Positions 48,149 through 57,661 of a DNA stretch of 64,000 bases are shown piece by piece (positions within the stretch are counted from its first letter, which is position 1; each line of letters starts with the position of its first letter). The position numbers and the translations under genes are program-made. Source of the stretch: Jeotgalibaca sp052266715 (GTDB taxonomy: Bacteria; Bacillota; Bacilli; Lactobacillales; Aerococcaceae); NCBI GenBank assembly GCA_052266715.1, contig JBQPRB010000008.1; one strand, written 5' to 3'. The notes beneath the pieces are model-generated. The model had not been told where the DNA came from. It saw only the letters and a program-made list of their open reading frames with translations, and did no database searches.

Positions 48149-49381
48149 TTAGCCTTTTACATTGCGATAAGCGCCAACCCACATAACAGCAACTAAAGCT
48201 GAAACGGTCATAAGTGTGATCCAGGAAGCAGCATAATTGCCGGTAAAATCGGCGATTGATGCGGCTACCAAGGATCCTACCGTCATACCTAATTGAAGCG
48301 CACTTTGCACATAACCATAGGCTTTAGGGAAATCATCCTTCGAGAAGATGGCTGAAGTGATCAGTGGCGGAGCAACGGTTCCCATTGCATTTCCTAATCC
48401 AAACAACACTGCCATAACAATTGCGAAGAAGACATTTCCAGCAAACAACATGACAAAGTAAGACAAAGCCAGCAAGACACTTGCGTATAGGGTACTAATA
48501 ACAGTACCAAAACGGTCGTTCATGTTCCCCAATAAAATTTTACCCAGGATACCGACTGCTGAGTAAACCGAAACAATCATAGCGCCGGTCGTCGGACCAT
48601 GCATCCCATACAATACGGGTGGAAACTGACCTAGTCCCCCGTTGTTGGCAATTCCAACAAACATAGCCCCAATCATTAATAATGCGAAATAAGGAGTAAT
48701 GCCCATTTTGGTTTTTGGTGCTTGGTTAGTAGCTATTTGATCTTCAGAATCACTTACCGATGCGGCAATTTCCGCTGCTCCGTAAGCTCTCAAATTCATC
48801 ATTTCTGGTTTGGCTTTGAAAATAAATAAAACGATCGGTAAGCAAACAGTCAGCATGATCACACTATAGATTAGATACGTTTGGCGCCAACCTATGGTTA
48901 TGATCAAGGGAGTCAAAATTTGACTGAATACAACGCCACCGATTCCCAGTCCAGACAAAGCAAGACTCAACGCCAAGCCACGTTTTTTGATGAACCAGTT
49001 GTTTATCAACATACTGACGGGAATAATGGTTGAAGTCATGTAGCCGAAACCAACAAATAATGACAACACATAAAAAACATAAATATTTGGTGCTAATCCA
49101 AAGCCCATATACGCCAGAGCATAAATTACAATACCGATTGTGTAGACTAATTTGAAATTTCCAGTTGCGAATTTTTGCGAAATAAACGGTGAGAGAAAAA
49201 TGCCCACACCTAAAACAAGTGAGTTGCTAATTGCAAATTGACTATTGCTGATACCGAATTCTTCCGTTACAGGTGTTTGGAAAAGATTGGCCACCGCTAC
49301 TGATGCCGGTCCCATGACAGCCAATACAATCGCTGCTCCTAACACTATCCGCCAGCCATAAAAGACTTTACTATTTTTCAT
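48149..49381 (-). CDS. MFS transporter, OFA (oxalate/formate antiporter-like) family
   Basis: A 410-residue transporter with 12 predicted helices. FYGWRIVLGAAIVLAV at the N-terminus, NNWFIKKRGLALSLALSGLGIGG between helices and GILGKILLGNMNDRFG are typical of OFA/monocarboxylate MFS proteins, which often move formate, oxalate or lactate. The start at 49381 follows AGAGGTG. Substrate unknown. It is a single gene. Confidence 0.87.
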   Translation of the reverse strand: MKNSKVFYGWRIVLGAAIVLAVMGPASVAVANLFQTPVTEEFGISNSQFAISNSLVLGVGIFLSPFISQKFATGNFKLVYTIGIVIYALAYMGFGLAPNIYVFYVLSLFVGFGYMTSTIIPVSMLINNWFIKKRGLALSLALSGLGIGGVVFSQILTPLIITIGWRQTYLIYSVIMLTVCLPIVLFIFKAKPEMMNLRAYGAAEIAASVSDSEDQIATNQAPKTKMGITPYFALLMIGAMFVGIANNGGLGQFPPVLYGMHGPTTGAMIVSVYSAVGILGKILLGNMNDRFGTVISTLYASVLLALSYFVMLFAGNVFFAIVMAVLFGLGNAMGTVAPPLITSAIFSKDDFPKAYGYVQSALQLGMTVGSLVAASIADFTGNYAASWITLMTVSALVAVMWVGAYRNVKG

Positions 49382-49610
49382 ACTCTTCACCTCTCTGGAT
49401 TTTTCCATTGTCAATTATTTAGTATACTGCTCGTTTTATGAAAACTAAACAAGTATATTGACTTATAACCGCGTTAAACTGCAATAATATTGGTAGTATG
49501 TCTTTCCTGAAGGCAAAGCCATTTAGATGCTTATCTCTTTAAACCACTCTATAATAGGGTTGAATAGTTGGTTAATTTCTTGTGCGAAATAAAAGTAGGA
49601 GATGATAAAA

Positions 49611-50819
49611 ATGGAACATGGAATCGTCATCATCGGAGGTTCCGTTTCTGGTTACAATGTGATTGCGGGGCTTAAGAAAGGCGGTTATCAAGGGAAGATC
49701 ACCCTTATTAATCAACAAAACTATCTGCCTTATGACGTCTCGACACTTTCAAAAAGCTGGATGTTGGATCAAGAAAATCTGGATCCGCCCCTTTTTAAAC
49801 AAGCTGACTATTATGCCGATGTCACACTCAAATTAAATACAATCATCACTCAAATAAATCCAGAAGAAAAAACGATCCTGACGCAAGACAATGAAGAAAT
49901 CCCCTATGATACGTTGGTACTCGCTACTGGCTCCGTCCTTCGTACATTGAATGTACCGGGAAGCGATGCAGCTGGAATCTTTTATTTAAGGGATTTTGAA
50001 AAAGCCACCAAAATAAAAGCATGGGCCAAGAAAATTAAAGAACTCGTTATTGTCGGTGCTGGTTTTATTGGTTTGGAAATGGCATCAACATTTTCACAAT
50101 GGGGATTGCAAGTGACTGTTATTGAACATGCGGACTTTCCTTTAGGTCGCATTTTGGGTGAAGAAGCTTCCCGCTACTTCATGAAGATGCATGAAGAACA
50201 TGGTGTACGTTTTTTAACCGGTGAAGACTTGGAATCTTTTATTAGTGACGAAGCTGGTAACGTAAGTACCGCAGTAACCGCAAGTGGCCAAAAAATCCCT
50301 TGTCAAATGGCCGTCATTGGCGTGGGGGTTACCCCGAACATCACCCTCAGCCATCCAGATTTGAAGGTGGAACGCGGCTATCTGGTTAACAAATACGGCG
50401 AAACCACCCTTCCAGATGTCTATGCCGTAGGAGATTGCGTTGTTTGGCCATATCAAAGCCAGCTAATCCATGTCGAACACTGGGAACATGCCCACGACCA
50501 TGGTAAAGCCGTGGCGCGCAACATTTTGAATCCTCAAAGTTCCCATTATACTGTCCGCCCCTATTTTTGGACCGACCAATATGATCAACATTTTGAATAT
50601 CTGGGCCATGCGCTCACCTGGGACCGTATCATTACGCGCGGATCTTTGTCCGACCGTCAATTTACACTTGCTTATGTGGATGAAAACAATCTCCCGATCG
50701 CTATCTTTTTTGCCAACAACGGGGATAAACGGAAAGACGTCGCGAAATTCATGGATACAAATCAACCGATTGAAGACGAGAAATTCGTTGATATGGATAA
50801 CAAATTGAATGAAATTTAA
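49611..50819 (+). CDS. FAD-dependent ferredoxin/rubredoxin reductase-like oxidoreductase
   Basis: A 402-residue two-dinucleotide-fold flavoprotein. FAD site GIVIIGGSVSGYNVIAGL, NAD site ELVIVGAGFIGLEMAS, and DVYAVGDCVVWP for the flavin ring; the C-terminal PYFWTDQYDQHFEYLGHA is the reductase_C domain of oxygenase-coupled ferredoxin reductases and AIF-like proteins. It has no CxxC or active-site Cys of NADH oxidases. No ferredoxin or oxygenase gene is nearby, so its electron acceptor is unclear. The ATG at 49611 is nine bases from AGGAG. Confidence 0.85.
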   Translation: MEHGIVIIGGSVSGYNVIAGLKKGGYQGKITLINQQNYLPYDVSTLSKSWMLDQENLDPPLFKQADYYADVTLKLNTIITQINPEEKTILTQDNEEIPYDTLVLATGSVLRTLNVPGSDAAGIFYLRDFEKATKIKAWAKKIKELVIVGAGFIGLEMASTFSQWGLQVTVIEHADFPLGRILGEEASRYFMKMHEEHGVRFLTGEDLESFISDEAGNVSTAVTASGQKIPCQMAVIGVGVTPNITLSHPDLKVERGYLVNKYGETTLPDVYAVGDCVVWPYQSQLIHVEHWEHAHDHGKAVARNILNPQSSHYTVRPYFWTDQYDQHFEYLGHALTWDRIITRGSLSDRQFTLAYVDENNLPIAIFFANNGDKRKDVAKFMDTNQPIEDEKFVDMDNKLNEI

Positions 50820-50931
50820 AAATTATTCCCAATTCGGAATTTTCTACTTGCATTTACTTTTTGTAAGTGTTAATCTGATTATAGTGTTTCAAACACATAC
50901 AAATTTTTTATGCCAAAGGAGAAAATTATAC

Positions 50932-51531
50932 ATGTCACCATTTACAGAATTAGCTAAAAGCCGTCGTACACAATATGCAATCGGAAACAATACAGAACTT
51001 ACAAAAGAAGAAATCACAGCGCGCCTGCGTGCAGTAGCAAAAGAAGTTCCTACAGCTTTCAACAGCCAAACGAGTCGTTTAGTTGTCGTATTCGGGGAAG
51101 ATAACGAAAAACTATGGGGTCATATCCTGGACGTTCAAAAAGACGTTTTACAAGGTGAAATGTGGGATATGATGTCTGGCGTTATGCAAGGAGCTAAAGG
51201 TGCAGTTGGTACTGTCTTGTTCTTTGAAGACTTGGATGCTGTAGCAGCAATGCCAGTTCAAGGAGCTCGCGGCGAAGCTTACAAACAAAATAACAACGCA
51301 AACTTACAATACGCAACTTGGTTGGCTTTGACTGAACTAGGTCTAGGCGCAAGCTTGCAACATATGAACGTTGGCCACGCAGAAGGATTCGACAAATCAA
51401 TCCTTGAAATGTTCAACTTGCCAGCTAACTACGAAATGATTGCTCAAATGCCATTCGGTTCAATCGAAGGCGAAGCATTCCCTAAAGAGTACATCGCAGA
51501 CGAAGTTCGCGTTCAAGTTATCGGTGAATAA
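50932..51531 (+). CDS. Nitroreductase family protein
   Basis: A 199-residue FMN enzyme of the oxygen-insensitive nitroreductase fold: AKSRRTQYAIGNNTELT at the N-terminus, VPTAFNSQTSRLVVVFGE for FMN binding and TELGLGASLQHMN near the flavin. It resembles the YdgI/Frm2-like group, whose members reduce nitro compounds or lipids signalling stress. AAAGGAG lies upstream of the ATG. It follows the ferredoxin reductase-like gene by 112 bases in the same direction but appears to have its own leader with a TATAGT box near 50880. Confidence 0.9.
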   Translation: MSPFTELAKSRRTQYAIGNNTELTKEEITARLRAVAKEVPTAFNSQTSRLVVVFGEDNEKLWGHILDVQKDVLQGEMWDMMSGVMQGAKGAVGTVLFFEDLDAVAAMPVQGARGEAYKQNNNANLQYATWLALTELGLGASLQHMNVGHAEGFDKSILEMFNLPANYEMIAQMPFGSIEGEAFPKEYIADEVRVQVIGE

Positions 51532-51539
51532 TTTTTAGC

Positions 51540-51561
51540 ACACTCCCCTCGTTGGGAGTGT
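51540..51561 (+). terminator. Terminator after the nitroreductase gene
   Basis: ACACTCCC / GGGAGTGT stem followed by seven T residues, nine bases after the stop codon. Confidence 0.9.
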
Positions 51562-51582
51562 TTTTTTGTGATTTGGTCGGCG

Positions 51583-51751
51583 AAAGCTCACTCGTGTTTC
51601 TAAGTGAGCTTTTTCCAAAAATTTAGCTTACTCAGGATAAGATTTTCGAGACGAGTGAGCCTTTTTCAAAAATAAAGCTCACTCGCGATAAAAAAATCGG
51701 CTGAGTGAGCTTTTTGCAATCAAAAAGCCTACTCAGATAAATGAGTAGGCT
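51583..51751. repeat. Tandem inverted-repeat array 2 (GCTCACTC/GCCTACTC family)
   Basis: Four hairpins in a row: AAAGCTCACT/AGTGAGCTTT (51583-51612), GCTTACTC/GAGTGAGC (51626-51660), AAAGCTCACTC/GAGTGAGCTTT (51674-51713) and AGCCTACTCA/TGAGTAGGCT (51726-51751). As in array 1 at 26097-26264, inner hairpins are of the GCTCACTC type and the one next to the minus-strand gene is of the GCCTACTC type. It sits between convergent genes and is separate from the ordinary terminator at 51540-51561. Confidence 0.88.
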
Positions 51752-51757
51752 GCTTAA

Positions 51758-52906
51758 TTATTTAGTTAATCCTAAAATCAATTCTTTATAAATATCAAAG
51801 AACGCAAGATAGTAATCTTTACGAACGTATTCATCCGTCTTATGCGCCATCTTTGTTTCGCCAGGTCCGTACATCATGAATGGGAAGTTTTCATCCTTGC
51901 CACGCAACAGGTTGGATGCATCTGTCACACCAGGTGAGCCTTCTACCTTAATATCCAGATCCAGGTATTTTTTACCAAGTTCTTTCGTCAACTCAACCAT
52001 GTCTGATTTTCCAGTAGTGAAGACACTCGGTAATGACATCGTTACTTCAACGTTAATTTTTGAACCTTCTTGGTTATATTTCTCAGCTGTTTCTTTGAAT
52101 AATGCGATGACTTCATCATTATCAAATTCCGCAATCGTACGCACGTTGATTTCCGCCACTGCTTTTTCTGGGACAGAGTTCACTTGGTTACCGGCATTTA
52201 AAATGGTTGTACTCATAACCAGTTTGCCAAGAACTTCATTACTGCGTGGATCATTGTTTAACTTTTCGTCCAATTCCAACAAATATTTCATGATTGGATT
52301 GATCGCATTGTAGCCGTGGTGTGGCATTGAGCTGTGTGCCGCTTCACCGAGAGATGTAATACGGAAGTTCAAAGAACCTTTGTGCGAATAAATGATTGTT
52401 TCTGGAGATGGTTCCGCAACCCATAGGTAATCAACATCGTCCATGTAGCCTTCTTCGTAAAGTTTCTTGGAGCCTGCTCCACCAACCTCTTCACCAGTCG
52501 TTGCCATGAAACGAACAGTACCGTTCTTCAATTCATTGTTTTCTTTCAGTTCAATCATGACCAAAGCCAAGTTAACCAAGCCAGCCTTCATGTCATTCGT
52601 GCCACGACCGTATAGATTACCGTCACGTTCTGTCATTACAAACGGATCAGACGTCCACTCACTCTCGTCACCCGCCGAAACCACATCCATATGACCGGAA
52701 ATACCGATTACCGGACTGCCGCTACCAATTTCAGCAACCAGGTTTACACGTGTTTCCGTAACCGGAACGATTTTAGATTCAATACCGTACTCAGCAAATA
52801 AGTCTTTCAAATAATTCGCTACTTCTATTTCATTCTCGTTGACTGACTTAATCGCGATTAAATCTGCCAAGATTTTTAATTTTTCTTCTTCTGTAAAGTG
52901 TTTCAA
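51758..52906 (-). CDS. M20 family ArgE/DapE-type deacylase/peptidase
   Basis: A 382-residue zinc amidohydrolase. GISGHMDVVSAGD and YGRGTNDMKAGLV provide the first metal ligands and the bridging Asp, ATTGEEVGGAGS the catalytic and metal Glu, and GPGETKMAHKTDEYV the last His. A dimerisation lid lies at about 175-285. It belongs to the ArgE/DapE group and may remove acyl groups from ornithine or diaminopimelate, or act as a dipeptidase. No lysine or arginine genes are adjacent to decide. Confidence 0.88.
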   Translation of the reverse strand: MKHFTEEEKLKILADLIAIKSVNENEIEVANYLKDLFAEYGIESKIVPVTETRVNLVAEIGSGSPVIGISGHMDVVSAGDESEWTSDPFVMTERDGNLYGRGTNDMKAGLVNLALVMIELKENNELKNGTVRFMATTGEEVGGAGSKKLYEEGYMDDVDYLWVAEPSPETIIYSHKGSLNFRITSLGEAAHSSMPHHGYNAINPIMKYLLELDEKLNNDPRSNEVLGKLVMSTTILNAGNQVNSVPEKAVAEINVRTIAEFDNDEVIALFKETAEKYNQEGSKINVEVTMSLPSVFTTGKSDMVELTKELGKKYLDLDIKVEGSPGVTDASNLLRGKDENFPFMMYGPGETKMAHKTDEYVRKDYYLAFFDIYKELILGLTK

Positions 52907-53034
52907 ATTCTATTCCCCCATGATGTCCTTAATATTATTCCACAAAAAGAACCAAATATTTGATTAACTCTCCTATCAACATATCATACTTAGCACTGTT
53001 CTGTCACGGTTTGACATAAATATGAACAACGCGA

Positions 53035-53553
53035 CTATAAATTTATCCAGTAGAGCTGGGTTATCCCCTCACCCTCGACAACTTCGTTTTCCAAAATCCC
53101 ACCATTATACATAATTGTCTTGGCGGAGCCGATGTTTTCTTTATCACACGTTACCAGTACACGTTCTAAATCAATTTTTCGGCATTCTTCCAGTGCTAAT
53201 GCCAGCATTTCTTTCGCGTAGCCCTGAAGTCTTTCAGATTTACGAATGCTGTAGCCGATATGCCCTCCGAAATTAAAGAGATAATCGTTGAGTTGTTTTC
53301 TGATGTTGATCATACCTACTAGTCGTCCCTCATCTGTCATGGCAAGAAATGTCAGTGCCGGAACTAGTCCCTCAGGTACGGTATCTTCGTTCATGGTATC
53401 AGTCACCACTTTTAACCAATTTTCATAGATCGAATAATTATATAACCCGCTTGAGCCATCGATGGTATCTTGGCTTGTTATGAATTCTTCGCGGTATGCC
53501 ATTACTTTTTGTTTGTGTTCAATTGTTGGTGTTATGAGTTTGATTCTGTCCAT
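53035..53553 (-). CDS. GNAT family N-acetyltransferase
   Basis: A 172-residue acetyltransferase of the GNAT fold. MINIRKQLNDYLFNFGGHIGYSIRKSERLQGYAKEMLALALEE contains the beta4 strand and the acetyl-CoA pyrophosphate loop (variant R-x-x-G-Y-A), and VLVTCDKENIGSAKTIMYNGG is the C-terminal Asn/Tyr region. The start at 53553 follows GGGGAGAG; a longer frame to 53640 lacks a binding site. Substrate unknown. Confidence 0.88.
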   Translation of the reverse strand: MDRIKLITPTIEHKQKVMAYREEFITSQDTIDGSSGLYNYSIYENWLKVVTDTMNEDTVPEGLVPALTFLAMTDEGRLVGMINIRKQLNDYLFNFGGHIGYSIRKSERLQGYAKEMLALALEECRKIDLERVLVTCDKENIGSAKTIMYNGGILENEVVEGEGITQLYWINL

Positions 53554-53837
53554 ATTCTCTCCCCACTTCGGAATTTCATACATTTGAATGTAATTTCTAA
53601 TTTTAATGTAATTAAGGTTATTATCCGACTTAAATATCAAACCTTCAAATACTTATTTGCCATCACTTTATTTACTCCCTAAAAGTATCTCATATTTTAA
53701 ATCGAAAAATCATTCATATAAAAATTTTTATTTTTTACTTCTATTTTTATTAACAAATTTGACATAATTATTTTTATAGTTTACCCTGTAATATATAACA
53801 TCGTTGCTACAAAATAACGTTATTGGAGGGGTTTTCC

Positions 53838-54482
53838 ATGGTAAAGGTTAGAAATTTAGTTTTTATTGGTTTAGTAGGCTTGTTCTTAGGTGCCTGTGGT
53901 GATACTGATACCACTAGCGAAACAGATACATCTGAAATAAGAGTTACAGAAGTTTCTTCCCAAGAAAGTAGCGAAGTTGGATCTGTTCAGGAGTCAGAAA
54001 ACGTGGCGAAAAATGACGAAATAATTGAAGAATCTGAAATTGGTAAATTGACTAGATATGGTGAAGCAAAAGAAGTAAATCAAACTCTCCAAAGCGGTTC
54101 GATTAATATTACTATTGAAAAAATTACAAAAGGTCAACTTGAAGTTGCACCTGATTTCGTTGATTTTTTCGATGGCCGAGATAATTTAGCTGTGGTTTCC
54201 GTGAAATTTAATGTTGAAAACACGAGTGACGACACTGTTTCAATTTATCCTGACCAATCTACCATCGTTACCAATACTAAGCAGCAAGTAGATGCAGATA
54301 TGTTCATTTCAGATAGTGTTGGTGGAGATTTTATCGGTCAAGTAGTTAAGAACGGTGATGTACACTTCTTATTTGAAGAAGACGCCAAGAGACTTACAAA
54401 CTTTAAGCTAGTTGTGGGTGGTGCACATGACGCAGATTTCAACAAACTAAGCGAAGATTTAAATTTTGAATTAGAGTTTTAA
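53838..54482 (+). CDS. Lipoprotein with DUF4352-like domain
   Basis: A 214-residue lipoprotein: signal helix VRNLVFIGLVGLFLGAC with lipobox LGAC, then a Ser/Thr/Glu-rich linker (about 23-75) and a C-terminal beta-sandwich (about 88-210) with LAVVSVKFNVENTSDDTVSIYPDQ, the DUF4352 (immunoglobulin-like, telokin-like) pattern. Function unknown; such domains are often surface-exposed. GGAGGGG precedes the ATG at 53838. The 284 bases upstream are very AT-rich and show no certain promoter. Confidence 0.85.
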   Translation: MVKVRNLVFIGLVGLFLGACGDTDTTSETDTSEIRVTEVSSQESSEVGSVQESENVAKNDEIIEESEIGKLTRYGEAKEVNQTLQSGSINITIEKITKGQLEVAPDFVDFFDGRDNLAVVSVKFNVENTSDDTVSIYPDQSTIVTNTKQQVDADMFISDSVGGDFIGQVVKNGDVHFLFEEDAKRLTNFKLVVGGAHDADFNKLSEDLNFELEF

Positions 54483-54548
54483 TTACCATTACACTTACTC
54501 CATTAATCAAGCGGTTCGATGAGTAAGGGCCAACATTCAACAAAAAAC

Positions 54549-54584
54549 AAGCTATAAACACTGACTTAATAGTGTTTATAGCTT
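54549..54584. terminator. Bidirectional terminator lipoprotein/sufB
   Basis: A 14-bp stem AAGCTATAAACACT / AGTGTTTATAGCTT between the convergent lipoprotein gene and the suf operon. Confidence 0.85.
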
Positions 54585-54595
54585 GTTTATGTCTA

Positions 54596-55990
54596 TTACC
54601 CCACAGACCCTTCCATCTCATAAGCAATCAGTCTGTTCAACTCAACTGCGTACTCCATTGGAAGTTCTTTGGTGAATGGTTCTACGAATCCCATGATAAT
54701 CATTTCGGTGGCTTCTTGTTCGCTGAGGCCACGGCTCATGAGGTAGTAGAGTTGTTCTTCGGATACTTTTGATACTTTGGCTTCGTGTTCCAAAGAAACG
54801 TTCCCGTTATGGATCTCGTTATACGGAATGGTATCGGAAGTCGAGAGGTCATCCATGATAATGGTATCGCACTCGATATGGGAAATGGATCCTTCTGATT
54901 TCTTGCCGAAACGAACCACACCGCGGTAGTTTACGGAACCGCCGTCTTTGGCGATGGACTTAGAAACAATGGAACTGGACGTGTTTGGTGCGTTATGCAT
55001 CATTTTCGCGCCTGTGTCCTGGATTTGTCCTTCGCCTGCGAAGGCAACCGTCAGCATCGTTCCGCGTGCGCCGCGTCCGTTTAGGTGAACACTTGGGTAT
55101 TTCATGGTTGTTTTGGAACCTAGGTTTCCGTCGATCCATTCCATTGTCGCATTTTCAAGGGCATGGGCACGTTTGGTAACAAGGTTGTAAACGTTATTGG
55201 ACCAGTTTTGGATGGTCGTATAACGGCAGTACGCGTCTTTCTTGACGACAATTTCAACAATAGCCGCATGCAAGGAGCTCGAAGAAAACGTCGGTGCGGT
55301 ACACCCTTCGACGTAATGAATGCTTGCGCCTTCGTCCACGACAATTAATGTCCGCTCGAATTGACCAGATCCTTCGTTATTCATCCGGAAATACGTTTGC
55401 ATCGGGACGTCACATTTGACACCTTTTGGTACATAAATAAAGGTTCCACCCGACCACACAGCCGAGTTCAAGGCAGCTTGGAAGTTATCGGTTGGTGGCA
55501 CCACCGTACCGAAGTGTTCTTTGAATATTTCAGGATACTCTTTCAGAGCCGTATCGGTATCTGTAAAGACAATCCCCATTTTTTCAAATTCTTCCTTCAT
55601 GCTGTGGTAAACAGCTTCGGATTCGTATTGAACGGATGCTCCGGCTAAATACGCACGCTCTGCTTCCGGAATACCGATTCTTTCGAACGTTTCTTTGATT
55701 TTGTCGGGTACATCATCCCACGTACGGGCTACTTTATCGGTTGCGGTTTGATAATAGGTAATATCGTTAAAATCCAGTTCCGATAAGTCTGGACCCCAGT
55801 CCGGGAGTTTGGATTTTTGGAAGACTTCCAGGGATTTCAACCGGTAATCCAGCATCCATTCCGGTTCATTCTTTTTCTTGGAGATTTCCCGCACGATGTC
55901 TGCATTCAATCCTTTTCCGGTTGAATACAAGATCTCTGCATCGTCATGAAAACCAAATTTATAATCATCTACTACAGGTACATCGCTCAT
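54596..55990 (-). CDS. sufB: Fe-S cluster assembly protein SufB
   Basis: A 464-residue scaffold protein of the SufBCD complex, with the right-handed beta-helix core. GGTFIYVPKGVKCDVPMQTYFRMN, VEGCTAPTFSSSSLHAA and HNAPNTSSSIVSKSIAKDGG are SufB signatures. The start at 55990 follows AAGGAGG inside the end of sufU (four-base overlap). It is the last gene of sufCDSUB. Confidence 0.97.
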   Translation of the reverse strand: MSDVPVVDDYKFGFHDDAEILYSTGKGLNADIVREISKKKNEPEWMLDYRLKSLEVFQKSKLPDWGPDLSELDFNDITYYQTATDKVARTWDDVPDKIKETFERIGIPEAERAYLAGASVQYESEAVYHSMKEEFEKMGIVFTDTDTALKEYPEIFKEHFGTVVPPTDNFQAALNSAVWSGGTFIYVPKGVKCDVPMQTYFRMNNEGSGQFERTLIVVDEGASIHYVEGCTAPTFSSSSLHAAIVEIVVKKDAYCRYTTIQNWSNNVYNLVTKRAHALENATMEWIDGNLGSKTTMKYPSVHLNGRGARGTMLTVAFAGEGQIQDTGAKMMHNAPNTSSSIVSKSIAKDGGSVNYRGVVRFGKKSEGSISHIECDTIIMDDLSTSDTIPYNEIHNGNVSLEHEAKVSKVSEEQLYYLMSRGLSEQEATEMIIMGFVEPFTKELPMEYAVELNRLIAYEMEGSVG

Positions 55991-56442
55991 ATGGATTCCT
56001 CCTTCAATTCTTGATTCGGGTTCATCAGGATACGTTCCAATGCTTTCCAGGACAAGGTCGCACATTTAATGCGGGCTGGAAACTTGGAAACGCCCCCCAA
56101 CACTTCTGCATCACCCAGATGCGAAGGCTCAGGAGCTTGGCCTTGAACCAACAACAGAAATTCTTCTATCAGCTGCTTCGCTTCTGCCATTGTCTTACCT
56201 TTTACCAGTTCCGTCATCATGCTGGCGCTTGCTGTACTGATGGAACAGCCGTGCCCGGAAAACTTCGCTTCATCGATATGATCACCGACCAAACGCACAT
56301 GTAACTGAATGACATCACCACAGGTTGGATTATTCAATTCAATCTTTCCGTTGGCATCCGCCAGTTCACCAAAATTACGTGGATGTGAGGAATGATCCAA
56401 GATGACTTGGCGATACAAATTTTCTAATCTAGATAAGGCCAT
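55987..56442 (-). CDS. sufU: SUF sulfur relay protein SufU
   Basis: A 151-residue zinc-dependent sulfurtransferase that accepts persulfide from SufS in Gram-positive bacteria. The Cys residues are in NPTCGD (Cys41), GHGCSIS and IKCATLSW. The insertion between the second and third Cys distinguishes SufU from IscU scaffolds. It overlaps sufS by 14 bases. Confidence 0.96.
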   Translation of the reverse strand: MALSRLENLYRQVILDHSSHPRNFGELADANGKIELNNPTCGDVIQLHVRLVGDHIDEAKFSGHGCSISTASASMMTELVKGKTMAEAKQLIEEFLLLVQGQAPEPSHLGDAEVLGGVSKFPARIKCATLSWKALERILMNPNQELKEESI

Positions 56443-57661
56443 TTGTGAAAAACTCCTTTATTTTAACCAAAGACACTAAAAACTGTTCTGCTTCTTCAAG
56501 CGTATTGTAGTAGTAAAAACTGGCGCGTGCCGTTGACTGAACATCGAGGTAACGCATCAATGGTTGGGCACAATGATGACCTGCCCGAATGGCAATCCCC
56601 TCCATATCAAATCCAGTCGATACATCATGCGGATGCACGCCGTCAATGTTGAAAGTGATGATGCCCGTCCGTTTGTTTGGATCAGTCGGGCCGAATAACG
56701 TGATGCCTTCAATCTCCTGCAGCTTCGGCAGTAAATAGGAAATAATCCTATGTTCTTGTTCAGCGATGGCATCCATACCGATGGCATTCAAATAATCAAT
56801 CGCCGCTTTCAGGCCAATCGCACCGGCAATATTGGGCGTTCCCGCTTCAAATTTCCACGGTAGCTCGGTCCAGGTTGAATAGTCGTCATAAACGAAATCA
56901 ATCATTTCGCCACCGAATTCAATCGGCTCCATGATTTCCAATAACGCTTCTTTCCCGTACAACACACCGATTCCGGTGGGGCCACTCATTTTGTGACCAC
57001 TAAAGGCGAAGAAATCCGCATCCAGTGTTTGTACATCGATGGCCATGTGGGGCGTACTTTGCGCGCCGTCGACAACGATATAACCGCCAACAGCATGTAT
57101 TAGTTCCGCTAACTCTTTAATCGGATTAATGGTTCCCATGACGTTTGAAGCATGTGTCACAGCCAAAATCTTTCCCTTAGCGGAAATAACGGATTTTGCC
57201 GCTTCCAAATCGACACTACCTTCTTCATTCAAGGGCAAATACAATAGTTTGGCTTGCTTGCGTTTAGCCAATTGTTGCCACGGGACGACGTTTGAATGGT
57301 GCTCCAAGGGCGTTATGTAAATTTCATCGCCGGGTTCGACAATAATGTCGCCGAATCCACGTGCCACCCAGTTCAGGGAAGTGGTTGTGCCTCTCGTAAA
57401 GAGGATTTCCTTAGTGGAACGGGCTTTGATGAAGGCGCGTACCGTTTCCCTTGAAGCTTCGTATTGCCTTGTTGCCCGCTCACTTAGCGTATGGACGCCA
57501 CGGTGAACATTGGCATTATCATGCAAATAATAATTTTCTATGGCTGAAAGGACCTGTTTTGGCTTTTGAGTAGTGGCAGCATTATCCAGGTAAATGAATG
57601 GTTCGTCATTAACTTCCTGAAACAAGATCGGAAAATCTTGCCTGATTTTTGCTACATCCAT
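56429..57661 (-). CDS. sufS: Cysteine desulfurase SufS
   Basis: A 410-residue PLP enzyme releasing sulfur from cysteine. The PLP Lys is in FSGHKMSGPTGIGVLYG, the His contacting PLP in VTHASNVMG, and the catalytic Cys in AIRAGHHCAQPLM. It overlaps the sufD stop by one base and sufU at its 3' end. Confidence 0.96.
   Translation of the reverse strand: MDVAKIRQDFPILFQEVNDEPFIYLDNAATTQKPKQVLSAIENYYLHDNANVHRGVHTLSERATRQYEASRETVRAFIKARSTKEILFTRGTTTSLNWVARGFGDIIVEPGDEIYITPLEHHSNVVPWQQLAKRKQAKLLYLPLNEEGSVDLEAAKSVISAKGKILAVTHASNVMGTINPIKELAELIHAVGGYIVVDGAQSTPHMAIDVQTLDADFFAFSGHKMSGPTGIGVLYGKEALLEIMEPIEFGGEMIDFVYDDYSTWTELPWKFEAGTPNIAGAIGLKAAIDYLNAIGMDAIAEQEHRIISYLLPKLQEIEGITLFGPTDPNKRTGIITFNIDGVHPHDVSTGFDMEGIAIRAGHHCAQPLMRYLDVQSTARASFYYYNTLEEAEQFLVSLVKIKEFFTNGLI

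Noticed and set aside
55991..56065. Longer N-terminus for SufB
   Set aside because: It lies within sufU in another frame; the ATG at 55990 follows AAGGAGG and matches the usual SufB start.
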